Of a stretch of 64,000 bases of DNA, positions 23,991 through 34,521 are shown in pieces (the first letter of the stretch is position 1; each line of letters opens with the position of its first letter). The stretch is taken from contig CM019220.1 of NCBI GenBank assembly GCA_009741485.1, positions 25,733,048 to 25,797,047 of the forward strand, in the 5' to 3' direction. The stretch comes from Malurus cyaneus samueli (lineage: Eukaryota > Chordata > Aves > Passeriformes > Maluridae). The notes beneath the pieces were generated by a model. The model was not told the origin of the DNA, made no database searches, and worked only from the letters and a program-made list of their open reading frames with translations. Made by a program: the position numbers and the translations under genes.

Positions 23991-26359
23991 TGGTGGGAAA
24001 GAAATTAAGTAGAGTGTTAAAAACAAAGACTACCACTGAGGTAGTCACTGCCCCCTCCCTCAGGATGCATGTCAGTGGGAAGATCTGATATCACAGTCCC
24101 TGAGCCAGACATCTGCAGAGATCCAGGGAAAAGCAACTCCAATTCCCTCAGGCCCGTATTTCATCCACTACAACTACACACAGATCACAAAGGTGGCTTT
24201 TGCTCCTCTCTGCCCCTCCCTGGTACTTCAGCACCTGCCACTGATGACTTTCTTTATCACATTTCCACACAGCACTGTGCTGTGTGTCACCCAGATACAC
24301 CCTCTTTAGTAAGTCAGGCTTGCATGATCCAAGAAATAATGCTGTTGTAACACCTCATACTGATGACTCTACCTGCCAGAGTAAGCCTCAGCCTGTGTCA
24401 CCAAATAAACAGAGGGTTTATTCCAGATATTTCTAGAAAAACAGGCACGCTACAATTCATACGAGTTCTCAGAGAGCTTAATCAACTGCTGGTTTAAGAA
24501 ACACACTTAAGATGAGCTTTTGCTGATCTTAAGAACGTTCTGCAAGAGTCAGCTGGGATCCCAAGAATCGCTGGCACTTTGGCTCGCATCAGCATTACCC
24601 AAATCAAGGAGCAACAACCCAGGTAGCAATGCATCCCTCCTCCTTGCTGGCATTGCTCCAGTGCTCATCCTCCCCCAGCCTGCAGCAGCCCTGCCTGGTG
24701 AAATGATTTAAACACCATCCATGCCCCGGGGAAACACCAGTGTCTTAAAGCACAGGACAAACAATGAAAACCTCACACTGGCCCCAGAAGGCAACACAAA
24801 CAAATCTTAACCTGACAGGGTGTACCCAACGCCAAAACAAGGACTCGATTAGCAGCGAGCCAATAAAGATGGAGTCCCAAACACCAATGTCAGGAATGTA
24901 GCAGGAGTTGATGCCATTTTGTCAACATCACTGAAAAGAAACAGACTAGCTCCAAAAAAACCCCAAAAGGAAGTAAGTACCACAGCAATTCTCACATAGC
25001 CTGGAATTTAGACACTTCTAACACTGGAAAAGCCCAAGGTACAGAGTGATGGAGCAGAAGGGTTACACCCAAAGGGACAGGATCCATCTGGGACAGACAG
25101 AAGCTACAGAAATCCCATATACCTACCCTATAGGCTCTATATGGGGAAAGCCACTATTTGCAATGTTTTGTCTCGTTTCTGTGGGCCTTCAGCAAGAGTA
25201 GGATTATTCAAATTGACAGCAACAGTCTGGCAAGATTGTTTTCCAGTATCAAAGGACACCTACCCAGAAATTGCTGTACTGTAGCATGAGGCATAGCCCA
25301 CACATTTTAATGCCTTAACCACATGTCATGGCAGCAATTGGACCAAAGCTATTAAGTCTTAATGAACCCATGTTTCCATCTCCAATTCCAGCAGCAATAT
25401 TTCCAAGACATTGGAACACCATAATTCAACCAGCCCCTGCATAAAATCTTACAAAGGATTTTAAAAATATGGCTTATAAAAACAATCATTGGAATTTTTC
25501 CATTTCTTAAGCTATGTGAGTTTTGACTTTTCTCTGCATGCGCAGCAGCTAAAGATGATTTTTTTTCTTCTTTCTGTGAAGACGGAGATTTTCACAAATC
25601 CAAGATATTGGGATAACATTAACATGAAAAAATTTGCAGCAAATAACACTGTGTGAATCTGGTTGCTAATCTTCCAAAAAACAGAAGGAAAATAAAATAG
25701 CAATCTCCTCCCGTCCCCAATCTTTAGCTACCACAAGAAAGTAAAAGCTTCTTAAATAATCTTTTATTAGCAATTTCATTAAAGAATCAAGCTGAACACC
25801 AAAACCCTTGGGCAGCCAGAAACATTCAGCACAGACCTGATTTTGTTTCCTTTCTAAGAAGCTGGACCACGCCAGGGAAAATGTGAAGCATCACTACAGT
25901 TGTTGGCAGTTCCAGAAAGAACCCCCCACCTGTGCTGCAGGCACCACATTACTCACATAGCAGCTGCTTGTTATATCGTGATATAATGAAGTTTCACAGC
26001 GACACGTGAAGCAATACTAGAAACAAACCTAGCCCAGGACTTCAGTGTGTTATGCGGCATGAGGGCAACGTAAATGCTGTACAAGTTATCACCACTATTT
26101 ATAGGCTCTAATAATTCCACATTTCTTCAATATGATCTTCCCAAACTACAGTGCCGCCCCGGGTGACACCAGGACTGCACAGCTGTGTGAGCTGGCAGCA
26201 GTTTAAAACGTTGCATGAGAGGACCCAAACGTGCATGATTTTAAGAGCAGTCCAAAACTGCAGGATACAAAGAAATACTCCATACTGAGAAATCCAGGGA
26301 GAAATTCACAGTGCTGGCACTAAAGCCCTCCTCTGGCTAAAGGAACTGACAAAGGAAGA
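23991..26359 (-). other. First-intron sequence, no gene recognised
   Basis: Intronic. The near-palindrome TTATATC-GT-GATATAA is at 25971-25986, and 8-bp arms CCCATATA/TATATGGG lie at 25114-25121 and 25138-25145. These are short enough to be chance. No coding signal. Confidence 0.5.
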
Positions 26360-27380
26360 GAGTAGAGTGGCAATGGCTTTCCATTTGTTTTGAAAATTTC
26401 CGTTTTCTCTTAAGGGAATATTAATTCCCTTGTTCCCATGAGCTAAGCTGGCTCTGGAGGAACAATTCCCACCTTCCATGACCAAAGGCCCCTGCAGAAT
26501 CAGGTCCCCACACCCTTCACCGGGTCTGAGTCAGCTCATGGAAAAAGTGAAATATCAGGGATCGAACCTCAATTTTCTAAACAAAATTAGCTGCACACCA
26601 TTCTGTTTGCATATCGGCTTCTCCTGTTCACAATGTGCTAATTCAGGCAGCAGCCGCTGGAGTCCATAAGGATGGCTTTAAAATCAAACGGCTCCATGCA
26701 TTATTTTTGCCTCCGTCCTACACAATTCCATGGCTTTTTCCATACGCTCCAGCGCCTATGTCCTTTGAGCATTATTAATAGCTACTAAAGAATATTATCT
26801 GCCTACCAATCACTTCAGCTTCCTACTTAATGGCAAGCACATTTTTAGAGCATCAAATATATCAACAGGGACAATGGTTGCTAAATTTGAAGTCAACAAC
26901 AACTGGAAAACGTTAGCTACTTCACTGGTATTTTTACATGCTTGCAGAAATATCTCTTGAAATAAATGAGCCTTTTTTTATCCTTTCAAAGAGATAAAAT
27001 AATACTGAATTCTAAATACTGTCACATATCCTCAGCAAACAGCAATTTAAATTTAGATAAATACATTTTTACTGCCAAAGATAATGAGCAAAAATAACTA
27101 CAATTCAACTTTGCATAGTGGATTGGATGAAAAGAAGACCACCTTAAAATGATAGCTGGCTGGCAGCCGCAGCGGCAGCCAGTGAACACTCACCAGAATA
27201 TGGACAGTCTTGGAAAACGGGTTAAAGCAAAATAATTCTTAGGAACAAATGCTCATCGTTGCATCTGGCTGCGACATTAACCTTAAAAGACTACTAAAAT
27301 ATTCCATTAGCATACTAACCATGGTACATAAACTTTTATGTTTAAAATGTTCAATATTTCAACGTAATTTCAATTAATGG
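26360..27380. promoter_or_regulatory. Candidate conserved noncoding block
   Basis: About 1 kb with few repeats, containing CCATGCATTATTTTTGCC, ATTATTAATAGC, CCAATCACTTC and a GCAGCC-rich patch near 27,165. The beginning carries a tRNA-promoter-like segment described separately. Likely one or more regulatory elements; conservation unverified. Confidence 0.33.
26510..26645 (-). mobile_element. Possible ancient tRNA-derived SINE relic
   Basis: On the minus strand GGTTCGATCCC (26568-26558) matches the tRNA B box well. TAGCACATTGTG starting at 26640 resembles an A box, but the 72-base spacing is longer than the usual 40-50. Downstream TGAGCTGACTC is loosely like the CORE-SINE/MIR central part. 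Very old SINE copies are sometimes kept as enhancers in amniotes. Weak evidence. Confidence 0.2.
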
Positions 27381-27937
27381 AAATTGAACATTAGGGTATG
27401 TATCAAGTTAAGTGTGATGGTTTTTCTTCCTGTGCGTGCACCAAAGCAGTTTCAACCTGCTCCTGCCACGAAAGCCACATCCACAGGAGAAGGTCCTCAG
27501 CAGCTTGGGGGGGTTCAAACGAGCAAAACGTCACCACAAATCCCTTCCCTGCACATTCAGCTCTGCACACCAAGGTTATTTAAGCACATACTGAAATGCA
27601 AAGTGGGCAAGCACATCCGCAATACCTGCTCAGGAACCTCACCACGTGGCAGCAACCGAGAGACACTTGCCCCACAGGAGAGGCTTTCTTGGGAAAACAG
27701 GAGACAAAAGCAATGGAAGCACCACTTGGAGAGTCTCAATGGAGCAGAAGGAACCAAGCCATGGCTAAAGCCAGGACAGGGATAGTTTTCAGAGCTTTAT
27801 CCAGTGTATCATCACCAAGCCAGGACAAGAGCATCCTGCTCTCAACAGCAATGCTACAGCCAAGGCTGCATCACTGTTTTACAGTTTGGAGTTTTTCCAA
27901 CTTTTCCACACCCCAGTTTTGCTCAGAAGGAGGTTTT

Positions 27938-27964
27938 TGGTTTTTTGGTTTTTTTTTTTTTTTT
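27938..27964. repeat. T/G-rich tract ending in T16
   Basis: TTTTTGG and TTTTTTGG units, then 16 T. The reverse complement is the same A/C style as the other low-complexity tracts. Confidence 0.9.
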
Positions 27965-30189
27965 CCTTCCACCAATGCAAGCTTTTTGCTTCAACCTCCC
28001 TGTAGCAGGATCCATTTCCTACATGAATCACAATTGGGAGGGGTGAGAAAAAGAGAGAGGTCAGGTATCACAACTCTTAATAGACATTTATTAGGCAGTT
28101 TAGTCAGGCAGCTGCAGGCAAAGGGTCACATAATGCCCTGCAGTGCCACGGTAGCCTCTCCACATGAATTTAAAGCCTGTCAGCAGCACATCCCACAGCC
28201 CAGCTTCCTCAGTCCCACTGGGAACACAGCCTAGGAGGGAAACCTGCCTGCCATGGGGTAGCTCAGACCCTCGTCCTACAGCCAGCACTGGTCTGAGCTT
28301 GGGCTGGCTCTCAATGGGATTTTGGAAGATTTCTGCAAGCTCTGTATTTTTGTAAGCTCAACAGCAGCTGGTGATGAGAGACAGGAGCATGTCACCATGT
28401 GACAAGAGCCCACGCTGCACTGCTGACTTATTAGGAGAAGATTAGGAAAGATCGAGTTATAAATGCTCGTTCAGTTATTGTATGTGTAGCTGCACAGACA
28501 TTGGGAGAGAAAGGAACTGAACATGAAATGAGTATAATCTTAGAAGTCACTAAAAAGGACTTTACAGGAACACTATACAATGACTGATCATTTTTTTTAT
28601 AGTTCAAAAAGAACTGTATCCACTAAAAGTTTGAAGCTTTCTTTCCCATTTATTTACTTGATTTTCCCACCTCCTCCTTTGTCAGGAGATAGAATTTATA
28701 GGCTTCAGGCATGGAAACAAAAAGCAGTTACCACTGGAAAAGAAAAATACTTTTTGCAGTATGAACTTTTATTCCTCATATATATTTATATTCTTGGTAT
28801 TCAGGACAAGCTTGTGGTACGACCAATATGTGCTCCTGCAGTTTGAATTACTGACTTTGCTGCCCAAACACTAGCCAACATCAGACCCTCACAAATCACT
28901 GATGCACATGCAAATATTCTTCTGCCCTGGACTTTGCACACCCTTTATACAAAGTGGGAAGAAGGACAAGTTTTCCTGGCAGGCTGGGAAAAAAAAAAAA
29001 AAAGAAAATAAGGAGATATATATAGCAGCAGCTGTTCAAAGACTTCAGGAGGCTTGGCATGTGCCCGTATGCCCAGCAGACATACGGACAGTAGAAATGA
29101 GACCATTTATCACGTGGACACACAGCTCATCACAAGGGAACTGCTACCAAGCATGGCTTAAACTGCTCCTCCAAAGCAAGAAGTCGCTAAACAAACATTA
29201 ACTAAAGTTGCTGAAATGATGAATCTTTCTGGCAGATTGCAGTACTCCCATGGGATAATTCAGCTTTGGCTACGTGGGCACACATAAAATCTACCAGCAG
29301 CCTGCACTTGTTTGCAGAAGAAAAACCTTTAAGGCAGTGAAAATCAGAGCCTGTTGCACACCCTGAGGACGTGACAGCACGCAAGTGATTCACGGGAAAC
29401 AGCCCAGCTGCGCTCATCTCATCCTGCCTTCGCTCCTGCCACAGTAAAAACCAAATCCCAGGAACAAGCCCCCTCTCCCTGAAAAATTGCCTCAGTGCAC
29501 TGAGGGCGTGCAAAGTCCACAAGGGCTGACCTGGGTTAGCCATTTCCACAGAGCTGCCATCACTTGCCACTGGTCTTAAGAGCATAAATGCCTGGTTCCA
29601 CAGCATTAAACCCCCATCTGCACAGACAGGACACAAAATTCAGAAGCTTCCAGGCAACCACCCTATTGCCCCACACCAAGCAACACATACCAGCTCACCC
29701 TTACTGTTCTAAGGAGATCAGGAGATGGGTTGTTGTAATGCAAAACCAGGAAAAATAAATGAAACCTATAGGCTACAGCACCTTTTTGAGCAAATATATG
29801 TATTGCAGAAGCACCATCTGATTTGAGCCCATGATGCTGAGCGACCATGTATGCTTCCTAGCTTGTCACAACAGTTTCCACTGTTAAGACTTTATTCCCA
29901 GTTTGAACTCATTTACTCAGTCATCAGTCTGGTACTGACTGACAGGTTAGCTTTAACGAGTCCTCCAAAACAAGTCACCTCAGCTCCTTTGGTTGCTCAT
30001 ATTAAGCACTTCAGTGTTTGGGTCACTCTCCCAGTGTGCTCTTATTCCTCCCTTGTCGTGCAAACAAGGGCACAGGAGGTGGGAACAGGACTCCAGTGGC
30101 TGATTCCCCACTAGCCACCTGAAAAGCTGCTCCTCGGCCTGGGAAAGGGGTTTGGAGGAGAGCTGAGCAGCAGGACCAGACCCTGAGAA

Positions 30190-30360
30190 ATCACAGCCCC
30201 AACTCCGGGCTGTTCGTCCGGCTGCCGGGAGCTCCTGGGGGTTGCTGCCACCTAGAGATGCTCACAGAGCCGGCTGCGGGCTGGCCACCCCGCGCACCCC
30301 GGCACCACCGCCCAGGAAAGGCTCAGCACCCACCCCAGCAGCTCCCCGGCTCTGGCCACT
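30190..30360. promoter_or_regulatory. Small CpG-enriched patch
   Basis: About 170 bases with some 15 CpGs (TCGTCCGGCTGCCGGG, CCCCGCGCACCCCGG), about 3.3 kb inside the intron. It could be a secondary island, alternative promoter or weak enhancer. No exon signal was recognised. Confidence 0.3.
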
Positions 30361-32896
30361 GACTCACACAAAGGTGTTTCTCCAAAAAGTCTTTTGAAGA
30401 TGTGCACGCTCTGGATAACACGCTGTGCTTCCAGATACAGTGAGAGTCAACTTGCTGTGGTTTGCTTAAATTTAATTAAAAACAAAACAACAGAAGAAAT
30501 TCAACCAAATTAAAATCCCCTGAAAACCAGAAGATAACATTTAATTCAATTAGGATGCGTGGCTAATGCCCTGCTAGAAAACTGAGGGCACATTTTAGAA
30601 CAACTTGGCATTTAAGGTCAAGAGTGCAATGCAGCACTTGAAGCTCAGCCTGGAGCACTCACAGGGTGCTGAGCCCTTTGCTGCCATGGACCCAACGTGC
30701 CTTTCTCTGCTACCCGTCCCACTTCACTACCCTGCAGGCTCAGGAGAAAGGCTTCTCCCTTCGTGAGCTGCTGCTGCCAAGTCTCATTTGCTTTACTCAT
30801 AAGGCATGTATTTCAGGTCCTTATTATTACTGTTTTCATGTTAATTACAAGCACAGTTCCTAGTGCCAAAATCCATACACATAAACATCAATTACCATCT
30901 CTTTTTTTAAAAGCGAAGTCGCAACTCAGTCACTGGGGCACTCAGCAGTGCTGGTCTCAGCAGGGCAGGTGCAGGCACAGAGGCTGCATGGTGCAACTTG
31001 GTGCCAGAGCTGCCCCAGGATCCCTGAGGATGCCCCAAGAGCAGGGCCAGATCCAGTCTCCTCTGTCCTGCAGCAGCACGGGCTCACAGGGGATGCACAG
31101 GGACAGCAGCAGCCTGCCTTGGCTACCGTGCAGAGATGTCACACAGACCCCCACACTGGCCCTGAAGGGCTGCATGGCACAGCAGCAACTCCCAGGAGGA
31201 ATGCTGAGCCCATAACAGCACCCGCTCCCCTTTGGTAAAAAAGCCCAGACAGGACGACCCCTGTGCAGGGGCCAAGCCATCTGATGACAGTCACAGGCTG
31301 AAACTGCCAGTCAATATTTATCATGCCTTTGCAAAGGCACTCAGGGCTCAGCCTAATTTTAACCATCAAATAGACATCGTGGCAGAATAAACGGGAGAGG
31401 TGCCAAGGAGGGCTGTTGCAAAGGAGAAGAGCTGCATCTCTCCAAAGGCGTGTAGCACGTCCCATCGGACATAGCCCAGAGAGGAGTAAAAGCATGAAAT
31501 GAAAGCCTGCCCATACAGCAGCCTGAACACGCTTCTCACTGGCAAATAATAAATTTTTAAAAAAATAAGAAAAAAAACAAACTGCAAAAATATTTGAAGC
31601 ACGGTTATTCTCAGAGCAGCTGAATACTTCAAACAGGACTAAGTTAATTTGACTGTAATTATTTAACAACTCACCAACCCCACATATCAGAAAATGGAGT
31701 TAATTTATCAGCTATTTTCAAGCAGAACAAAGACTCGCCAGCTTCCAGGTAACAGCCCAAGCTGTTTGGCTCACGTGACCCTGGCTGAGCTGTGCACTGC
31801 AAACATTATATGCCCAAGCACGGAGACAGAAGAAATCAGAAAACCCCAACGTGTTTACATATTTACTAACGTATCTTAACCAACACATACGGGATAATGA
31901 AATCAAAAGTTTGGCCAACGGCTTGCTCGCATGAGCAAAGGCATCACCACCTCTCCTGATGCACCAAAAATGAGAGCGGCAGCCAGAGCCTCATCCTAAT
32001 GCCCCCAAAAAGCCAAGAGAGCCCAAATTCTGGGGGGTCCTAAATACTTGCAAATCATGGCTCCCTGTCCAGCCTGCCTTGCTATTTCAGCAAGCACCAA
32101 AGCAGCAAGACTCAATCATTACTAGCTGCCAGTGCCCACAGCCAGCACCTAAACCCCTCGAAATAGGAAATGTCACTCTAACCCTGCTATTTTAATAAAC
32201 GGATTTTCAGCACAGTGCAGAGCACAGAGGCTTTTCAGCAGCACAGATCCAGGAGGCTTCCCCAGAGACGACAGGAAGGCAGGCAAGCAACCCTGGACCG
32301 ACCAATGCTTTTTATTTTCACTGGGGTGTAAATCCAGTAATGGAGCGTCTTTTGTGATCGTCCGCGCCAATAGCCCGGTCCGAGCAGTGGGAAAAATTGC
32401 TGGAGAGTACGAGAGCATCCCAGTGGGGATGGCTGCTGCCCAAAACCAGGGCAGGCTACGGGGAAAGTGTGAGACAGAAAAGTATCAAGTGAGGCGAACA
32501 GCCAGGATGCGTGTAAACAGGGAGGCAGGCAAAAAGGTACAGCGAAGTGGAGCCTGTGAAACGAGGAATGCCATTCTCCTTTCAGTAGGGATTTACCGAT
32601 TCGAACAGCAGGAAGAGAACACATCAGAGAAAGCAGCAGCCCAGCATTTCACCCCTCCCGATTTCGAAGGTTAGGAAACAATCACACACTGAAAAAGTAA
32701 ACTGTGTCCCAAGATCAAAAACCGCCTGCGAAGCCCAATCAGGCAGGAAAAGCCGGGAGACGCTCCTTTCGCTTCTCACCAAACGTATCCTTCTCTCTGT
32801 TACATAAAGCCCCAAAATATAAACTAAATTGTGAGAATGAGGAGCTGTTGCACCAATACCGCCCAAACAGCATAAATTTTGCATCACCGGAGGAGG

Positions 32897-32918
32897 AAAA
32901 AAAAAAAAAAAAAAAAAA
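32897..32918. repeat. Poly-A run (A22) bordering the CpG island
   Basis: Uninterrupted 22 A about 50 bases before the island begins. Confidence 0.95.
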
Positions 32919-33498
32919 GCAAAGTTACAAGGACTGAAGACATTTCCTTTTAATGTTTTATTCACAGCAAAGGGGCGATGCAGCGGGGGGCGATTCCCGT
33001 GCCCTCCCCGGGCGACTGAACCGGCACAGCTCGTACTACAGCGGCGGAGAGCGCTACTCCGATGCCAACGGGAAAACAAAATTCAAGCCAACGCTGCAAG
33101 TTTCCCTCCAGAAAGTTAAAAATTGGGGCAGACCGTGCCGGAGGAAAAAAACGCCTTTTCCAGCGTTAACTTCCAAGCCGCCTGCTTGCCCTCCCCGTGC
33201 GCACACACCCCGGCCCGGTGTTTACGCGGCGGGGCTGGGACACACGGTGCACATGAACGCACAGGTGTACGGGGGACGAGCGCTGTCTCGTCCGCCCGGC
33301 GCGCCGCGATGCGAAGTTCGGGAGCGCAGCCCCGTCGGGGCGGCAGCGGCGCCTGCGGGGACACGCACGGAGCCCGGCCGGGGCTCCGGAGGCGAAGGGC
33401 GGCCCAGGGGCCGGGCGAGGACAGCGAGCGGGGACACGGAACGCCGCTGCGCGGGCCATCCGCGACCGCCGGCTCCGCTCCGCTTCCCGCGGGGGACT

Positions 33499-33514
33499 GT
33501 CGCCCTCTGGCCGC
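33499..33514 (-). promoter_or_regulatory. Possible CTCF site in first-intron start
   Basis: The minus strand reads GGCCAGAGGGCGACA, close to the CTCF core CCACNAGRGGGCGC, with mismatches at the 5' side. It lies about 140 bases downstream of the exon 1 donor. A single motif match in GC-rich sequence is weak evidence. Confidence 0.25.
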
Positions 33515-33650
33515 CGCCGCTCCGCGGGACCCGCACCAACTCCCGCACCCCGCGCTGGGCACCGGCGCGAAGAAGTTGTCGGGAAGACGCCGCTCCGCCG
33601 GCCGCGCCGCGCTGCTCGGCCACTCTCGGAGGACTCGGCCGCTCACTCAC

Positions 33651-33743
33651 CTGCCTGCGCCGCCGCGGCGGCCCGCGGGCCCCGGCCGCCGCCGCCAGCA
33701 CGCAGCAGCTCCACCACAGCAGACCCCCGGCCGCCGCCGGCAT
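33651..33743 (-). CDS. Candidate first coding exon (31 codons) of an unidentified secreted or membrane protein
   Basis: On the minus strand an ATG at 33743-33741 opens 31 codons and ends at 33651 directly against a strong donor (CAG|GTGAGTGAGC, intron bases 33650-33641), giving a phase 0 exon-intron boundary. The peptide starts MPAAAGG, then has a hydrophobic stretch of about 15 residues with two Trp and two Cys (LLWWSCCVLAAAAGA), then a Gly-Pro and arginine-rich tail ending RRRRQ. That order (short N-region, hydrophobic core, small residues for cleavage) is typical of a signal peptide, probably cut near AGA/ARG. The ATG has G at -3, a fair Kozak context. It is the only in-frame Met for about 650 bases upstream, where the frame stays open only because the island is GC-rich. 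The rest of the protein would lie beyond the long intron, toward or past position 1. I compared the N-terminus from memory with many receptor, adhesion and secreted families and could not name it. The splice structure is seen; expression is inferred. Confidence 0.6.
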
Positions 33744-33970
33744 CGCGCGCCGCCGCCGCTGCCTCAGCACCGCCGCTGCCTCGCCGCCGCCACCCCGCGC
33801 AGCCTCCGCGCTGCCGCGCCGGCTCCCAAAAGTTGCCGCGCCGAGCCGCCGCCCCCAGCGCCGCCCCTCCGCGGGCGCGCCGGGCGCCGACGGGCGGCCG
33901 CGCTTGCCGGCCGCGGGGCGCTGCGCCGCAGCACGCGCGAGCGGAGCGGAGCGGCGCGGCGGGAGCGCGA

Positions 33971-34018
33971 CGAGGAGGAGAGGAGGAAGAAGGAGCGAGG
34001 GGGGGAGGGAGGAGGAGC
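33971..34018. promoter_or_regulatory. Purine tract in the promoter or 5' UTR
   Basis: Nearly all purine on the plus strand, with repeated GAGGAGG and G-run units including a run of seven G. Read from the minus strand it is a CT-rich tract 230-275 bases upstream of the ATG, so it would fall in the 5' UTR or core promoter. Such tracts can form G-quadruplex or triplex structures and often lie at TATA-less start regions. The role here is inferred. Confidence 0.4.
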
Positions 34019-34115
34019 GGCGGGACGGAGCGAGAGGGCGGGCGGGGGCCGGCGCCGTGCGGGACCGCCCCGCGCTCCCCCTTCCCACACGAACGCTCCG
34101 CACCTGCGGAGCCGC

Positions 34116-34521
34116 GCGCGCCGGTGAGCGCGAGCCCTTCCCGCGCTTTTCCCCGCCCCGCCCGGGCTGAGGGGCAGGTGCGCGGCCCCGCCGTGAGTGG
34201 GCTGCGGAAACACCGGGAGCGGGAGCGGGCCCCGAGGGGAGCACGGGGACACCTCCCGACACAACCGCCCGAAGCACCGGCGGCCCCGGTGCGGGCTGAG
34301 CCTGTTCCAGCAGCGGCCGCGGCTGAAGTGTGAAGAGTGTCGTTGTAAGTTTGAAGTGCACCCAGGCTCCTTTCCGCTGTGGGACCCCCACGTTCACCTA
34401 ACCCGGACAAGGACATGGCACATCACCCTCCTCCCTGGGTTCTACCCAAAACACCCGCCTCGCTGAGTGCTCACAGCCCCAGCAATGCAACACCACCTGC
34501 ATTCTCAGCACCAAGGTGAGT
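34116..34521 (+). ncRNA. Possible divergent transcript from the island (splice donors only)
   Basis: Three plus-strand donor consensus sites leave the upstream edge of the island: CCG|GTGAGC (intron from 34124), GCC|GTGAGT (intron from 34193) and AAG|GTGAGTAT (intron from 34516). The last is nearly perfect. CpG-island promoters commonly fire divergently and produce upstream spliced long noncoding RNA. No start site, acceptor or conserved frame can be shown. The 89-codon frame over 34197-34466 has no recognisable domain. This is a hypothesis. Confidence 0.22.
34151..34163. promoter_or_regulatory. Overlapping GC boxes (Sp1/KLF type)
   Basis: The sequence CCCCGCCCCGCCC gives two overlapping GC-box cores about 410 bases upstream of the minus-strand ATG. 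Sp1/KLF factors are known to bind such sites in CpG-island promoters. Position and motif are seen; function is inferred. Confidence 0.5.

Larger units (their letters stand above)
27381..32964 (-). other. First-intron sequence nearest exon 1, no gene recognised
   Basis: More G+C-rich than the rest of the intron as it nears the island. Contains a T16 run (27949-27964), A15 (28989-29003) and A22 (32897-32918), plus small CpG clusters at 30.19-30.36 and 32.34-32.42 kb. Open frames up to 212 codons (27.6-28.2 kb, plus strand) show no family signature and run through homopolymers. Confidence 0.5.
32965..34335. promoter_or_regulatory. CpG island promoter
   Basis: A sharply bounded block of about 1.4 kb with very high G+C and dense undepleted CpG, inside an A+T-rich neighbourhood. 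The stretch near 33,050-33,190 is less dense. Islands of this kind mark housekeeping and developmental promoters in vertebrates. The candidate exon with its donor sits in the middle on the minus strand, so transcription most likely starts within about 33,750-34,200. I see no convincing TATA box; GC boxes and a long purine tract are present. Long open frames on both strands here (up to about 400 codons) are low-complexity Ala/Arg/Pro/Gly and follow from base composition rather than coding. Confidence 0.93.

Noticed and set aside
26558..26640. Functional tRNA gene on the minus strand
   Set aside because: The B box is good, but the A box is poor, the spacing is 72 bases and no cloverleaf or acceptor stem can be formed. 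At most an ancient SINE relic.
27596..28234. Plus-strand frame of 212 codons
   Set aside because: Includes a poly-T derived Phe run and no recognisable domain.
32953..34416. Very long open frames on both strands across the CpG island (up to about 405 codons)
   Set aside because: They are Ala/Arg/Pro/Gly low complexity, overlap each other on both strands and reflect lack of A+T-rich stop codons. Only the 31-codon start with a donor was kept.
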